From contig NZ_CAACVB010000001.1 in NCBI RefSeq assembly GCF_900659635.1, positions 1-64,000 of the forward strand: a stretch of DNA of 64,000 nt. Direction: 5' to 3'. Positions 45,523-55,567 of this stretch are shown one piece after another (position 1 is the first letter of the stretch; each line of letters starts with the position of its first letter). Under the pieces are notes generated by a model that was given only the letters and a program-made list of their open reading frames with translations, did no database searches and was not told where the DNA came from. The translations under genes were made by a program, and so were the position numbers. Origin of the DNA: Actinomadura roseirufa (GTDB lineage Bacteria; Actinomycetota; Actinomycetes; Streptosporangiales; Streptosporangiaceae).

Positions 45523-48507
45523 GTGCTGCTCGAGGGACTCAAGCCAGGCCTGCGCGTCGAGGGTCTCATTCCTGCTGAGGTGCTCACGGTCATCGCCGTG
45601 CAGTGGCATGGCGGCGACGCGCTCGAGTTGACCTACAAGACGACGGCGGGCTCTCTCGGGCAGCAGGTGGTCTTCCGCAAGGACCAGGGCAAGCTTCGCA
45701 TCGCTCGGTCCGGAAACCGCGCTTTCGACGCCGCTGCTTCAGAGTTCAAACTGGCCGCAGAGGCTCAACGCATCACCCTGGCGGGACTGTCCGACCAGAT
45801 GCTCGCGGTCGCGACCAGTGACGTGCGGCCACTGCCGCATCAGATCCGCGCGGTCTACGGCGAACTGCTGCCCCGTACCCCGTTGCGATTCCTTCTCGCG
45901 GACGACCCTGGCGCCGGAAAGACGATCATGGCCGGGCTCTATGTCAGGGAGCTGATCCTACGCGACGATGTGAAACGGTGCCTGATCGTTGCGCCCGGTG
46001 GGCTCGTCGAGCAGTGGCAGGACGAGTTGTTCTTCAAGTTCGGCCTCCGGTTCGATCTGCTGACCAACCAGCTCATCGACGCCAACGCCAACTTCAACGT
46101 CTTCGAGGACAATCCACTGCTGATCGCGCGGATGGACCAGCTCTCCCGCAACGAGCGGCTACAAACTCAACTCAGGGAAACCGAGTGGGACCTGGTGATC
46201 GTTGACGAGGCGCACCGCATGGGCGCCCACTACTTCGGCGGCAAGCTGGAGAAGACCAAACGCTTCCAACTCGGCGAGTCGCTCGGTGAGGCCACCCGCC
46301 ACATGCTGCTGATGACCGCAACCCCGCACCCGGGCAAGGAGGAGGATTTCCAACTCTTCCTCACTCTGCTGGATAGGGACAGGTTCGAGGGAAGAAGCAA
46401 GGTCACCGCAGACACCAGCGGAATCATGCGCCGGATGATCAAGGAGGACCTGCTCACCTTCGAGGGCAGGAAGCTCTTCCCCGAGCGAATCGCCGAGACC
46501 GTTCCCTACGAGCTGACCACGTTGGAGTACGACCTTTACAAGCAGGTCACCGCCTATGTCCGCGAGGGAATGAACCGGGCCGAGCGGCTCGGCGGCAAGC
46601 GAAGGAACACTGTCGGATTCGCACTGACGGTCCTGCAACGGCGCCTCGCCTCCAGCCCCGAGGCCATCTACAAGAGCCTCGTCCGCAGATCGAGGCGACT
46701 GGAGCGCAAGAAACAAGAGATCCTTGACGGAACCTACAGGGAGATCTTACCGACGATCGATCTGGAAGGCCTGGACTCCGACGACTTGAGTGCCGGGGAG
46801 ATCGAGCAGGTCGAAGACGAACTCCTCGATGCCGCCACCGTCGCGCAGACGATCGATGAACTCAATGCCGAACTGCTCGAACTCGCCGAGTTGACCGGGG
46901 TCGCCGAGCAGGTCCGCGATCTCGGCGCCGATCGCAAATGGAGCGAACTGTCCGCGATCCTCCGGGACAACTCGCTCGCCGTGGACGCAAACGGTAAGCC
47001 CCGAAAGTTCATTGTCTTCACCGAGCACCGCGACACCCTCGACTATTTGACCACGCGAATCAGTTCGTTGATCGGTCGCCCCGATGCCGTCAAGGCCATT
47101 CACGGCGGCGTACGCCGAAGCGAGCGCCGGCAGATCACCGAAGACTTCACGAACAACCCCGACTGCCAGGTTCTTGTCGCCACCGATGCCGCCGGTGAAG
47201 GGCTGAACCTCCAAGCCGCCCACCTGATGGTCAATTACGATCTGCCCTGGAACCCGAACCGCATCGAGCAGCGCTTCGGCCGTATCCACCGCATCGGCCA
47301 GCAAGAGGTCTGCCGCCTGTGGAACCTCGTCGCCTCCAACACTCGAGAAGGCGAGGTCTTCACCCGGCTCCTACTCAAGATCGAGGAGCAGCGCAAAGCG
47401 TACGGTGGCAAAGTCTTCGACGTCCTTGGCGAAGCCTTCACCAGTACCCCGCTCCGTACCCTCCTCATGGAGGCCATCCAGTACGGTGAGCGCGCCGATG
47501 TGAGGGCCAGGATGCACATGGTCATCGATCAATCGGTCGGTGACGGGATCAAGGAATTGCTCGACGAACGGGCACTGGCATCCGAGCACTTCACCGAAGC
47601 AGACCTCGCTACGCTGCATGCCGCCATGAACGACGCTTGCGCCCGCAGGCTCCGGCCTCACGACATCGAAACGGTCTTCCAGAGGGCGTTCACACGGCTC
47701 GGAGGTCGCATCGTTCACCGCGAGCCGGGGCATTACGAGATCACCACCGTACCCGCTCACATCCGGGCCGGAAAACATGGCCCGATCGCTGCCCGCTACG
47801 GCCGGGTCGTCTTCGACCTTTCCCTCGTTCCGTCCGACGATCAGGCGCACGCGCATCTACTCGCCCCCGGGCACCCGCTCCACGACGCGGTCATGGACGA
47901 AACGCTCAGGCGCTTCGGCGGTGCCCTCCACGCCGGCACCGTCCTGGTCTCCCGGACGCTGAACCAACCTCACCTTCTCGTAAGCGTCATCGAGGAGGTG
48001 GTCGACGCCACCGGTGCATTCATCGCCCGGCGCTTCGGGTATGCCTACGTCGACAGCCTCGGCACTGTCACGCCCGCTGAGTCCGCACCGCACCTCGCCC
48101 ACGCAGCGGCCCCCGATATCCCGGAGGTGACCACAGCGAAGGCACTGCCGTGGCTGGCGGACGCCGAGGACAAGGCAACGAGCTGGATTGTTTCGCACCG
48201 GTTGCCCGAGTACCTCGCCGAGATCAGGTCCCGACGGTCGGCGGAACTCGCCAAGGCGCGTGAGCTCGTCACGAATCGACTCATAGGCGAACGCGACCGG
48301 CTCATATTCGACGCCACCCTGGCGGACCAGAAGGAACTCCTCGGCGAAAAGCCCAAGGAATCAGCTGACAGTCTTCGCCGCAAGGCCGTCGACCTCGACC
48401 ACCGGCTCCACAAACGCCTGGAGTTGTTCGACCACCAGGCACAAATGTCCGCAAAGCCGCCACTGATCTTGAGCGTGGCACTCGTTCTTCCGGCGACACC
48501 CGGATGA
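45523..48507 (+). CDS. DrmD-like SNF2 helicase
   Basis: 994-aa SWI2/SNF2 helicase. The N-terminus (LKPGLRVEGLIPAEVLTVIA and LPHQIRAVYGELLPRTPLRF) matches the DrmD/RapA-like group used in class 1 DISARM. Helicase motifs: Walker A ADDPGAGKTIMAGL, DEAH in LVIVDEAHRMGAHYFGG, LLMTATPHPGKEEDFQLFL, and lobe 2 FIVFTEHRDTLDYLT, ATDAAGEGLNLQAAHLMVNY, RIEQRFGRIHRIGQ. The C-terminal quarter follows the family but ends after ALVLPATPG, where relatives usually continue with a further domain, so it may be truncated. The GTG at 45523 has GGGAGG 6 bases upstream and was chosen over 45496. No DrmA, DrmB, DrmC or methyltransferase gene is in the window. Confidence 0.85.
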   Translation: MLLEGLKPGLRVEGLIPAEVLTVIAVQWHGGDALELTYKTTAGSLGQQVVFRKDQGKLRIARSGNRAFDAAASEFKLAAEAQRITLAGLSDQMLAVATSDVRPLPHQIRAVYGELLPRTPLRFLLADDPGAGKTIMAGLYVRELILRDDVKRCLIVAPGGLVEQWQDELFFKFGLRFDLLTNQLIDANANFNVFEDNPLLIARMDQLSRNERLQTQLRETEWDLVIVDEAHRMGAHYFGGKLEKTKRFQLGESLGEATRHMLLMTATPHPGKEEDFQLFLTLLDRDRFEGRSKVTADTSGIMRRMIKEDLLTFEGRKLFPERIAETVPYELTTLEYDLYKQVTAYVREGMNRAERLGGKRRNTVGFALTVLQRRLASSPEAIYKSLVRRSRRLERKKQEILDGTYREILPTIDLEGLDSDDLSAGEIEQVEDELLDAATVAQTIDELNAELLELAELTGVAEQVRDLGADRKWSELSAILRDNSLAVDANGKPRKFIVFTEHRDTLDYLTTRISSLIGRPDAVKAIHGGVRRSERRQITEDFTNNPDCQVLVATDAAGEGLNLQAAHLMVNYDLPWNPNRIEQRFGRIHRIGQQEVCRLWNLVASNTREGEVFTRLLLKIEEQRKAYGGKVFDVLGEAFTSTPLRTLLMEAIQYGERADVRARMHMVIDQSVGDGIKELLDERALASEHFTEADLATLHAAMNDACARRLRPHDIETVFQRAFTRLGGRIVHREPGHYEITTVPAHIRAGKHGPIAARYGRVVFDLSLVPSDDQAHAHLLAPGHPLHDAVMDETLRRFGGALHAGTVLVSRTLNQPHLLVSVIEEVVDATGAFIARRFGYAYVDSLGTVTPAESAPHLAHAAAPDIPEVTTAKALPWLADAEDKATSWIVSHRLPEYLAEIRSRRSAELAKARELVTNRLIGERDRLIFDATLADQKELLGEKPKESADSLRRKAVDLDHRLHKRLELFDHQAQMSAKPPLILSVALVLPATPG

Positions 48508-49810
48508 TCCAGTGGCCCTGCCCCGAGGTTGAAGGGCGGCCTAACGTATAGAGACCTGTTGTGCGTGTGGCGGTAGCGCTTGACGTGCGGCGGTGCTGGG
48601 GCCGGGGCCGGCTCGCACACGCGAGAGGATGCACCTGGCGGGGTGTCATCCAACCGCGCGGACCACTCCGGTCCCAAGCTCCTATGCGCCCGACCAGGGG
48701 CCTCAGTCGTGGTGAGCCGCTGAGGTCCCATTTTATGCGCTGCCCACCCGCTTTAACTCTGCTGGCTCCAGCGCGGCACCGTCGTCGTTCTTCGCTCTCA
48801 TTCCATGTGGGTTGGATGTCTCCGGTCCGCATCGCAGCGCGTAGCCCGCCTCGGCGGCGCGGGCTTGGCGGGGCGACTGCGGTTTGGACAGTAAGCGCGG
48901 TCCCGGCCTTGGTCCTGCTGATAGGTCATGGACTACACCCGTAGCTCGGCGACCACGTCGGCAGGATCGAGCTTGCCCAGAGGGATGCTCGGCTCGTGGA
49001 CGTTGAGGCTCTGTTGCCCGGTGGCGCACGTCCGGTAGGTGGCGTGGTCGACGTTGGGGAGTAAATCCGTCGTGCTGGGCATGCGTCCAGCCAAAGGCGA
49101 GCAGTTCGGCTAAACACTCCGGCCCAGCGGCGCCCGTCGACCAGTTCGTCCCTGCTGACCTGGCCAGGCTCGGCCTTCAACTTAAGAGACGGGACCGGGT
49201 TTGTGTCTCGGGCCGGGCGGGGCGACGGATGCGTGATACTCGCCCGACGCGCTGTCAAGGCGTTCTCTGCTGTCTTTCTGCACGGGCAGCGCCAGACAAC
49301 TCCTGGTCGGCGCGGTGCCCGTGGAGGGCCAGGCGGGTGGTGCGTCTGTCTGCTTCCATGTTGTCTTGGTTGGAGTGGGTGCTGTCGATCTCGCTGCACT
49401 GTGGGCGCTTTCAGCGGCCCCCGGGCAGTTAGAGGAGATCCCGTGGGTGCGGACGCAGGTGGAGCGCGCGGCCAGGTGTTGGCTGCATCGTGGGTCGTGG
49501 CGTGGCGGGATCGACGTCTCGGCGGCGGGTGCCAGCTTTGCGATCGCTGCAGGTGGGCCGGCTTGAGACCTTTGGGCCGCTCGAGGGTGCGCCTCCATGG
49601 CGGCCGTCGGGGGCCTGCCTGCTCCCTCGACATGTGGGTACGCCTGGATGCGCAGGCTGAACGGGACCATGTGGAAACGCCGTGGGTACGGCTGCGGCCT
49701 CGTCTCCTCACTCGGTGAGGACGCCGCTGACCCGAGAAAGAGCACGCGCCGCCTGGTACGGCTCGATCAGCCGTGCACCGGCACCAGGCGACGCGTGTTC
49801 CAGGGCGGGC
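48508..49810. other. Gene-poor stretch downstream of the helicase
   Basis: 1.3 kb with several open frames on both strands that overlap each other and have no family resemblance or ribosome sites. The only part with clear coding character is the 49-codon minus-strand frame listed separately. Possibly decayed mobile DNA at the edge of the accessory region. Confidence 0.4.
48933..49082 (-). CDS. 49-aa open frame, possible gene remnant
   Basis: The frame reads MPSTTDLLPNVDHATYRTC, then GQQSLNVHEPSIPLGKLDP and ends ADVVAELRV. Third codon positions are nearly all G or C and amino acids look natural, unlike the surrounding frames, so it is likely real coding DNA or the C-terminal remnant of a larger gene. 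There is no clear ribosome site and I do not recognise the family. Confidence 0.35.
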   Translation of the reverse strand: MPSTTDLLPNVDHATYRTCATGQQSLNVHEPSIPLGKLDPADVVAELRV

Positions 49811-51628
49811 CTACTTGCAGGACTGGACCTCTTGGACGTAGTAGGGGTTGGCGTTGAACGCGGCGGGCGGGGTCGGCCGCCAGCTGTGGGAGCCGGCGAG
49901 AGCCACTGTCAGGCCTGGAGTGGTGGCGTAATGGGCGTCGAAGGTGAACTGGTGGACGATGGGGCGCTTGCCGCCCGGCTTGGCCGGCTTGCCGGCGTAT
50001 CCGTTGTATCCGCGGATCGCGTCCTGCATCAGCTGCGTGGCGCTGAAGGCGGGCACCGTGGCCACGGGGACGTCAGCCGGGGTCAGGGGACGAAGGACGG
50101 GCTTGTGTGCGGCCCGCCTCTTGTTGAGCGGCGGTAGAACCGTCTTGATGACCGTGGAACGCTGCTTGTCGAGCGCGGCTTTGACCTTGCCCGGGTAGCC
50201 GGAGGCGATGGCCTTCTTCTGGTTGAAGAGGGCGATTCCGTCGAGCATGTTGGTCTGCCAGTTCCACTGCTCCGCCGGGTAGGCGGCGGGGTCGAGCTGC
50301 ATGATCCCGACTCCGGCGGGCGGCCCGAAGAGCGGGCGGTTCGCCGCGGGGTTGGGCAGGTTCGAGGGAATGTCGGTTTCCTTGTAGGCGGCCGGGCTCT
50401 TGGCACCGAACTGCCGGTAGTGGCTCTCCTTGCAGGCGATCCCCGTGATCGCGGCGGCCTGGGCGGCGTTGTTGCCGGTGTGGGTCTTGATGAAGGCCGT
50501 CAGGTCGCTGCGGACGGGGTTGGTCCCCGGCATGTCGAACCAGCGAGGGCTGGAGGTGACCGTGCCGCCCGTGACACCCGGAATCGAGGCCTTGACCACC
50601 AGGCGCCCCCATCCGCCGAGGAGCGTGGTCCCGTATTTCGGAGTCCATCCTGCCGAGTCACCCACGGTCGACCCCTGGGCGAGGAGTGTCGGGCCCTGCT
50701 GCCACTGAACCTTGCCCTTCGCCGACTTGGTCACCCGTCGGTTGTACGCCTGGAGGCTCCAAGAGAAGGTCACGGTCTGCGGCACGCGTCCGGGGAACCC
50801 GGCGACCTGGAGGGTGGCGTTGAGCGCGGGCATCGCGGGGGCGGCGGTGAGGGGCAGGCCGGCACGGTCCGCGGGGCTCACCACGCGCAGGTCGATCAGG
50901 GTGACCTGGATCTGCTGGCTCTTGCCGTCGCTCGCGACCGCGGCGATGTCCAGCGGGCCGGGCTTGACGTCCGGCAGGACGACGTGCCAGGTGTCGCCCG
51001 TCACCGTCGCGGGCCGGCCGTTGACCTTGAGCGTGCACTTGCAGGGGAGTTTGCCGTCGACCTTGAGGCCGTACGGTCCGGGCGCGCTGCTCTTGTCGGT
51101 CGGCGGGCTCTGGACGAGGTCGCGGTCGGTGAGGGCGATGACGCTGCCGCCCACCGGGCTGGTGATGAGCTTGGTCGAGGCCAGCAGCGTGAACTGCGCC
51201 GTGGCGGGGTTGGCGTAGCAGTTGCCGGTCACGACCGACGTCACCGACAGCGTGTACGTCCCGGGAGCGCTGTAGGTGTGGCTGAAGAGGGCGAGTTGAG
51301 TCCCGTTCTGGCCGCCGGGAAATGTCTGCTTTGTCGTCGTGTGGTCGCCCCAGTCGGCGGTCGTGCTGAACGTACAGGAACTCGTGTTCCCGACGCTCGC
51401 CATGCCGAAGCTCACCACTGGATCGGTGCTCTGGCAGTTGGTGAAAGGCCCCGAGCCGAAGCACGGGTCCGATGGTGAGGAGGCGGCCGCCCTCAGGCCG
51501 TGCGTCCCCCCGATCGCGACACCCGCTCGGCTGTCGCTCGCCCCCAGAGCGGCTGTTCCGGTGGCCAGCACCAGACTCATCATCAGGGCAACGGTCAACC
51601 ACCGTGATCCTCTGAACACCACAGGCAT
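49811..51628 (-). CDS. Secreted protein with PKD-like and lysozyme/transglycosylase-like domains
   Basis: 605-aa exported protein. A Sec signal peptide covers residues 1-33 (RWLTVALMMSLVLATGTAAL, cleavage after ALG). A PKD-like fold with FSHTYSAPGTYTLSVTS lies near residue 115, two further beta-rich domains follow (about 150-270 and 275-380), and the C-terminal ~220 residues resemble a lytic transglycosylase core: the probable catalytic Glu in IACKESHYRQFG (about 400) and the GVGIMQLDPA motif (about 440). It may cut peptidoglycan or another polysaccharide outside the cell. The ATG at 51628 was chosen because the signal peptide begins just there. Monocistronic; no regulatory site recognised. 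Confidence 0.75.
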   Translation of the reverse strand: MPVVFRGSRWLTVALMMSLVLATGTAALGASDSRAGVAIGGTHGLRAAASSPSDPCFGSGPFTNCQSTDPVVSFGMASVGNTSSCTFSTTADWGDHTTTKQTFPGGQNGTQLALFSHTYSAPGTYTLSVTSVVTGNCYANPATAQFTLLASTKLITSPVGGSVIALTDRDLVQSPPTDKSSAPGPYGLKVDGKLPCKCTLKVNGRPATVTGDTWHVVLPDVKPGPLDIAAVASDGKSQQIQVTLIDLRVVSPADRAGLPLTAAPAMPALNATLQVAGFPGRVPQTVTFSWSLQAYNRRVTKSAKGKVQWQQGPTLLAQGSTVGDSAGWTPKYGTTLLGGWGRLVVKASIPGVTGGTVTSSPRWFDMPGTNPVRSDLTAFIKTHTGNNAAQAAAITGIACKESHYRQFGAKSPAAYKETDIPSNLPNPAANRPLFGPPAGVGIMQLDPAAYPAEQWNWQTNMLDGIALFNQKKAIASGYPGKVKAALDKQRSTVIKTVLPPLNKRRAAHKPVLRPLTPADVPVATVPAFSATQLMQDAIRGYNGYAGKPAKPGGKRPIVHQFTFDAHYATTPGLTVALAGSHSWRPTPPAAFNANPYYVQEVQSCK

Positions 51629-52032
51629 GACGTCCCTCGTTCCGTCCGGCCGGTGCGCCCCGTCGCACGAGTCCATCCACGGACCTGGGGCAAACGTAGC
51701 TTTCCGCTCCGCTCACAACGAGCGTTGATATCGTTCCGTGTCGTGAATTCTCGGTATCGCTCATTCGCTGAGGGCCCTGCCCGGAAGGACATTGAGCCGT
51801 CCGATACGCATTTCACTCAGGGCCGGACGACATACGCCGCCGAGCCGTGCCTCATCGGCCGGGCCAATGGAAGCGGCGAAGCCCGCTGCGGTGAGTGACC
51901 CCGTGATCACGCCTCCCGGCTCGGGGCGGGTACGGCGGCAGGTCAGCAGACCAAGCCGCGGTGCGCATGGCGACGGCGGGAAGGCGGTCACGGTGCGCGG
52001 CGCAGGCCCCGGGGCGGTATGGGCCGTCTCCG
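51629..52032. other. Intergenic region between secreted protein and SARP gene
   Basis: About 400 bp. It carries the promoter of the leftward secreted-protein gene (not identifiable) and the 3' trailer of the SARP gene. No gene or hairpin recognised. Confidence 0.4.
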
Positions 52033-55000
52033 TCAGAGAAGGCGTCGTACGCGTTCGGCTCCGTGGCGGTGGCCTGTCCGTTCGTAGGCAGTGATCGCAA
52101 CTCGGCGCCGTGCCGTGGCGATCTCGCTCTCGTCGGCCTTGGCCAATACCTCGGCGGCCTTGCCCTCGAAAAGCCGGAACCCATGTTCCTTGGCAATGGC
52201 CATGGCACGAAGAACGGTGGCGGAAAAATCCTCGCGATCGGATCCCGGGCCTCGGCACTCCGTCATGCCTATCAGCACCTGGACGATGTCCACGGCCACA
52301 CCGACGTGCTCGGCCGCCCGCAGTGCCCTGCGGTGGCCGTCCCGGGCGTCGTCGTGCCGGTCGAGCGCGAAGCAGGCGCGTGCCAGGGCATCGAACGCGC
52401 TCGTCTCCGCTCTCCGGTTTCTCGATCGGCGGGCGAGCTCGACCGCGAGTTCGGCGTTTCGGAGGGCGGCCTCGTGCTCCCCCATCTCGGTCTGCACACG
52501 GCTGAGCCCGACGAGCGCCTGGACCTGCCGGGCCGGCGCTTTCAGGCGTTCGCAGATCGCCAGCGCCATGGCGTAGCGTGCTGCCGCTCCGGTCAGGTCG
52601 CCCAGGTCGTGGAGCGTGGCGGCCAGTTCGGTCAGGCAGATCGCCTGACCGTATTCGCTGCTGGTCCGCAGATAGAGGGAATGGGCCTGCTCTTGATGCC
52701 GAAGTGCCTGGGACAGGTCACCGACCAGCCAATGTGAATAGCCGAGGATGGTGTGCGCCGCGGCCTCTCCGCTGGGGTGGCCGTGTTCCCGATAGAGGTC
52801 GATGGCGCTCCTGGCCAGCTGCATCGCCCTGCCGGGGTTCTTGTTCCGGAGCAGCACGCCGCTCAGGTGGGTGGAGGCCTCAGCGGTCCCTTCGAGCCAG
52901 CCGCTCTCGGTACCGGATTCCAGCGCCTGCTCCAGGTGACGTTCGCTCAGGGAAAGCTGCCCGAGGATGAGGTGGGCCACTCCGAGGCTCATGTGCACGG
53001 TCGCCTGGGCCTGCCGGTCGCCGACCCGCTCCGCGGCCTCGAGCCCCTGCCGGCCGAGTTCGAGCCACTCCTCGCGGTAGATCCCCATGCTGAGAAAGGG
53101 CCGGAGGGCGTCCATGATCCGCCAGACGAACAGCAGGGGGCCGTTCGCCAGGCAGAAGGAGATCACGGAGATGATGTTCTCCAGCTCGGCCTGCAGCCAC
53201 GCGAGCGCGGTGCCCGCCTCGGCCAGGTCCATGGCGGCGTGCGATGTCCGGCGGGGCAGGCCGTGCCGCGGCCGGAACGTGCTCGGGCTGATCGTCAGCC
53301 CGGCCGCGTCCACGCCGTTCAGGTAGTACGTGAACAGGCCGGTCAAGGCCCGCCGCTGCTCCTTCCGCCGCTCCTCGCGGTCGGCGCGGTCGGCCGCGTA
53401 CCGGCGGAGCAGGTCGTGCATCCGGTAGACGCGCCCGCCGTCGTGGTCGATCAGGTGGGCGGCGGCCAGCGCCTTGAGCCGGTCGGCGGCGGCGGAGCGG
53501 GAACAGCCCGCGAGGGCGGCCACGGCGGGCGGGGTGAACGTCGGTCCGGGGATGAGGCCGAGGAGCCGGAACAATTTCTGATGCTCGGGTCTGAGGGAGT
53601 CGTAGGAGAGCCGGAACGCGGCCGCGACGGACTCTTCCGCGTCGCCGTCGACCGACAGGCCGGCGAGCCGGTCGCCCTGGTTCAGCTCGGCGACCATGCC
53701 CGCGATCGCCCCGTCCGGTCCCCCGGTGATGTTCGCCGCGGCGATGCGCAGCGCGAGCGGCAGGTGTCCGCACAAGCACGCGAGCTCGTCCGCCGCCTCC
53801 GTCTCCGTCGCCAGCCGTTCGTGGCCGACGGCGTGGGCCAGCAGCTCGCGCGCGTCCTCGGTGGTGAGCGCCGCGAGCGGCAAGGACCGGGCGTCGTGCC
53901 GGACGACCAGGTCACCGAGCCGGAACCTGCTGGTCACCAGCACCACGGCCTCTCCGTGACCGGGCAGCAGCGGCCGGACCTGCTCGGCGGTACGGGCGTC
54001 GTCCAGCACCACCAGGACGCGCCGGCCCGCGATCATGGAGCGGTACAACTTCTCGCGCTCGTCGGATCCTCCCGGAACCTGCGCCGCGGGGACCCCGAGG
54101 CTCTGCAGCAGTTGCGACAGCGCCGCCGCGGGTTCCACCGGGTCACGTCGCCGGTCGAACCCGTACAGATCGACGTGGAGTTGACCATCGGGGAAGGCGT
54201 CCTTCGCCGCGTGCGCCCAGTGCACGGCCAGAGCGGTCTTTCCCACCCCCGCGGTGCCGCTGACGACCCAGAGGTTCGGCCCCGCGGGTTCCGGGGCGGT
54301 CGCTCCGTCGTGCGGCAGGCTCATGCCGAGCAGGTCCTGCTCGCGGGCCCGGCCGACGAATCCCCGGATGTCACGGGGAAGCTCGGCCGGTCGCATCCAG
54401 CCGCCGAGGGTGGCGCCGTGATCGTCTGATCCCTCTTCCTCTCCGGCGCGTTCGTCCAATGGCCGCATCAGCGACGAGTCGTCGTGGAGGACGGCCATGT
54501 GCAGCCGTTGCAGATTCGGTCCGGGCTCGATCCCCAGCTCGTCGGCGAGGATGGTCCTGGCCTGCTGGTAGCAGTCCAGCGCCTCGCCTCGGCGGCGGGC
54601 CCGGTAGAGCGCGAGGATCAGGTGTTCCCAGATGGGCTCGCGCAGCGGATGGGCGGCGGCCGCCGTGCGCAGCTCGCCGATCAGCTCGTCGGCGGGGCTC
54701 CGGGAAAGGCGCACGTCGATCCAGGTCGTCCACGCCCGCATGCGCTGCTCGGCGAGTTCGGCCAGCCGCGGGGCGACGAGGTCGCTCAACGCGACGTCCT
54801 CGAGAGGGTGACCGCGCCACAGGGACAGGGCATGCCCGAGTTCCCGCTCGGCCATGGCGAGGTCCCCCCGTGCCATCTGCCTGCGGCCCCTCTCGGCGGC
54901 CTCGGTGAACTCCAGCAGATCCAGCTGGACCGGATCCGCGGTCAGGACGTAGCCGTGCCCCTGGGTTCTCAGCCGACTGGAACCACCTGATTCACCGTTC

Positions 55001-55245
55001 AGGAGAACGCGGCGCAGGCCCGACACGTAGGTCTGCACGTTCGCGACGGCGGAAGAGGGTGGCTCGTTCCAGAGCCCCTCCACGAGCCGGTCGCGCGGGA
55101 CGACGGCGTTGGCGTTCAGCAGAAGCATGCCGAGGACGGCCCGCTGCTTGCCCGACAGCCGGACGATGCGGTCGGCCTTCCGGACCTCGAGGGGCCCGAG
55201 GGCCGCGAAGGTCATGTCCCGGCCGTCGTGTGGGGTGCGATACAT
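52033..55245 (-). CDS. AfsR/SARP-family transcriptional regulator with NB-ARC and TPR domains
   Basis: 1070-aa activator of the large AfsR type. The N-terminal OmpR-like winged helix covers about 1-95 (FAALGPLEVRKADRIVRLSG, KQRAVLGMLLLNANAVVPRD). The bacterial transcriptional activator (BTAD) domain covers about 100-245. The NB-ARC ATPase (about 295-600) has Walker A VSGTAGVGKTALAV (about 328) and Walker B RVLVVLDDA, and TPR repeats fill about 690-1060. The ATG at 55245 has GGGAG 5 bases upstream. It is divergent from the small-peptide/ThiF/M50 operon, and a perfect inverted repeat lies 14 bases before its start codon, suggesting that the regulator or another factor controls both directions. 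Confidence 0.9.
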   Translation of the reverse strand: MYRTPHDGRDMTFAALGPLEVRKADRIVRLSGKQRAVLGMLLLNANAVVPRDRLVEGLWNEPPSSAVANVQTYVSGLRRVLLNGESGGSSRLRTQGHGYVLTADPVQLDLLEFTEAAERGRRQMARGDLAMAERELGHALSLWRGHPLEDVALSDLVAPRLAELAEQRMRAWTTWIDVRLSRSPADELIGELRTAAAAHPLREPIWEHLILALYRARRRGEALDCYQQARTILADELGIEPGPNLQRLHMAVLHDDSSLMRPLDERAGEEEGSDDHGATLGGWMRPAELPRDIRGFVGRAREQDLLGMSLPHDGATAPEPAGPNLWVVSGTAGVGKTALAVHWAHAAKDAFPDGQLHVDLYGFDRRRDPVEPAAALSQLLQSLGVPAAQVPGGSDEREKLYRSMIAGRRVLVVLDDARTAEQVRPLLPGHGEAVVLVTSRFRLGDLVVRHDARSLPLAALTTEDARELLAHAVGHERLATETEAADELACLCGHLPLALRIAAANITGGPDGAIAGMVAELNQGDRLAGLSVDGDAEESVAAAFRLSYDSLRPEHQKLFRLLGLIPGPTFTPPAVAALAGCSRSAAADRLKALAAAHLIDHDGGRVYRMHDLLRRYAADRADREERRKEQRRALTGLFTYYLNGVDAAGLTISPSTFRPRHGLPRRTSHAAMDLAEAGTALAWLQAELENIISVISFCLANGPLLFVWRIMDALRPFLSMGIYREEWLELGRQGLEAAERVGDRQAQATVHMSLGVAHLILGQLSLSERHLEQALESGTESGWLEGTAEASTHLSGVLLRNKNPGRAMQLARSAIDLYREHGHPSGEAAAHTILGYSHWLVGDLSQALRHQEQAHSLYLRTSSEYGQAICLTELAATLHDLGDLTGAAARYAMALAICERLKAPARQVQALVGLSRVQTEMGEHEAALRNAELAVELARRSRNRRAETSAFDALARACFALDRHDDARDGHRRALRAAEHVGVAVDIVQVLIGMTECRGPGSDREDFSATVLRAMAIAKEHGFRLFEGKAAEVLAKADESEIATARRRVAITAYERTGHRHGAERVRRLL

Positions 55246-55259
55246 GGCATCTCCCGCCT

Positions 55260-55289
55260 CTGACCGAAGATCAGTTGATCTTCGGTCAG
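55260..55289. promoter_or_regulatory. Perfect 14-bp inverted repeat in the SARP promoter, putative operator
   Basis: CTGACCGAAGATCA and TGATCTTCGGTCAG are perfect inverted copies separated by GT. The site is 14 bp upstream of the SARP ATG and about 280 bp before the divergent peptide operon. It is too close to the start for a terminator and has the size of a dimer-binding operator. As RNA it would fold into a hairpin next to the SARP ribosome site, so translational control is another possibility. Confidence 0.6.
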
Positions 55290-55567
55290 ATTAAGCACGG
55301 GGAGTCGCGTCTGACCAGCCCCGACCCGATCCTTCCTGTCGCGTGACCCGGGTCGGGCCTCCGCCGTCCCTCCGAGTCGTCCTCGGCGGACCGGCCATCG
55401 ATCGTGGTGGGGCGTTCGCCCCCCGGCGGCGCCCCGCCCGCCGGCGCGGAACCGACTCCGCGATGCGTGTAGTGGTTCTGTGGTGCGCCTATGGCGAGAT
55501 TGTAGAAACGTTCGCCATCGTTGATCTCAACATTCCTCGCGGTTTTGCGAAGGAGGTGAGATCCGAC

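Noticed and set aside
42741-48507. Complete DISARM system
   Set aside because: Only a DrmD-like helicase is present; DrmA, DrmB, DrmC and the methyltransferase are absent from the window.
49182-49745. Overlapping open frames of 170-190 codons on both strands
   Set aside because: They lack ribosome sites, have low-complexity Arg/Pro/Ala composition and resemble no family.
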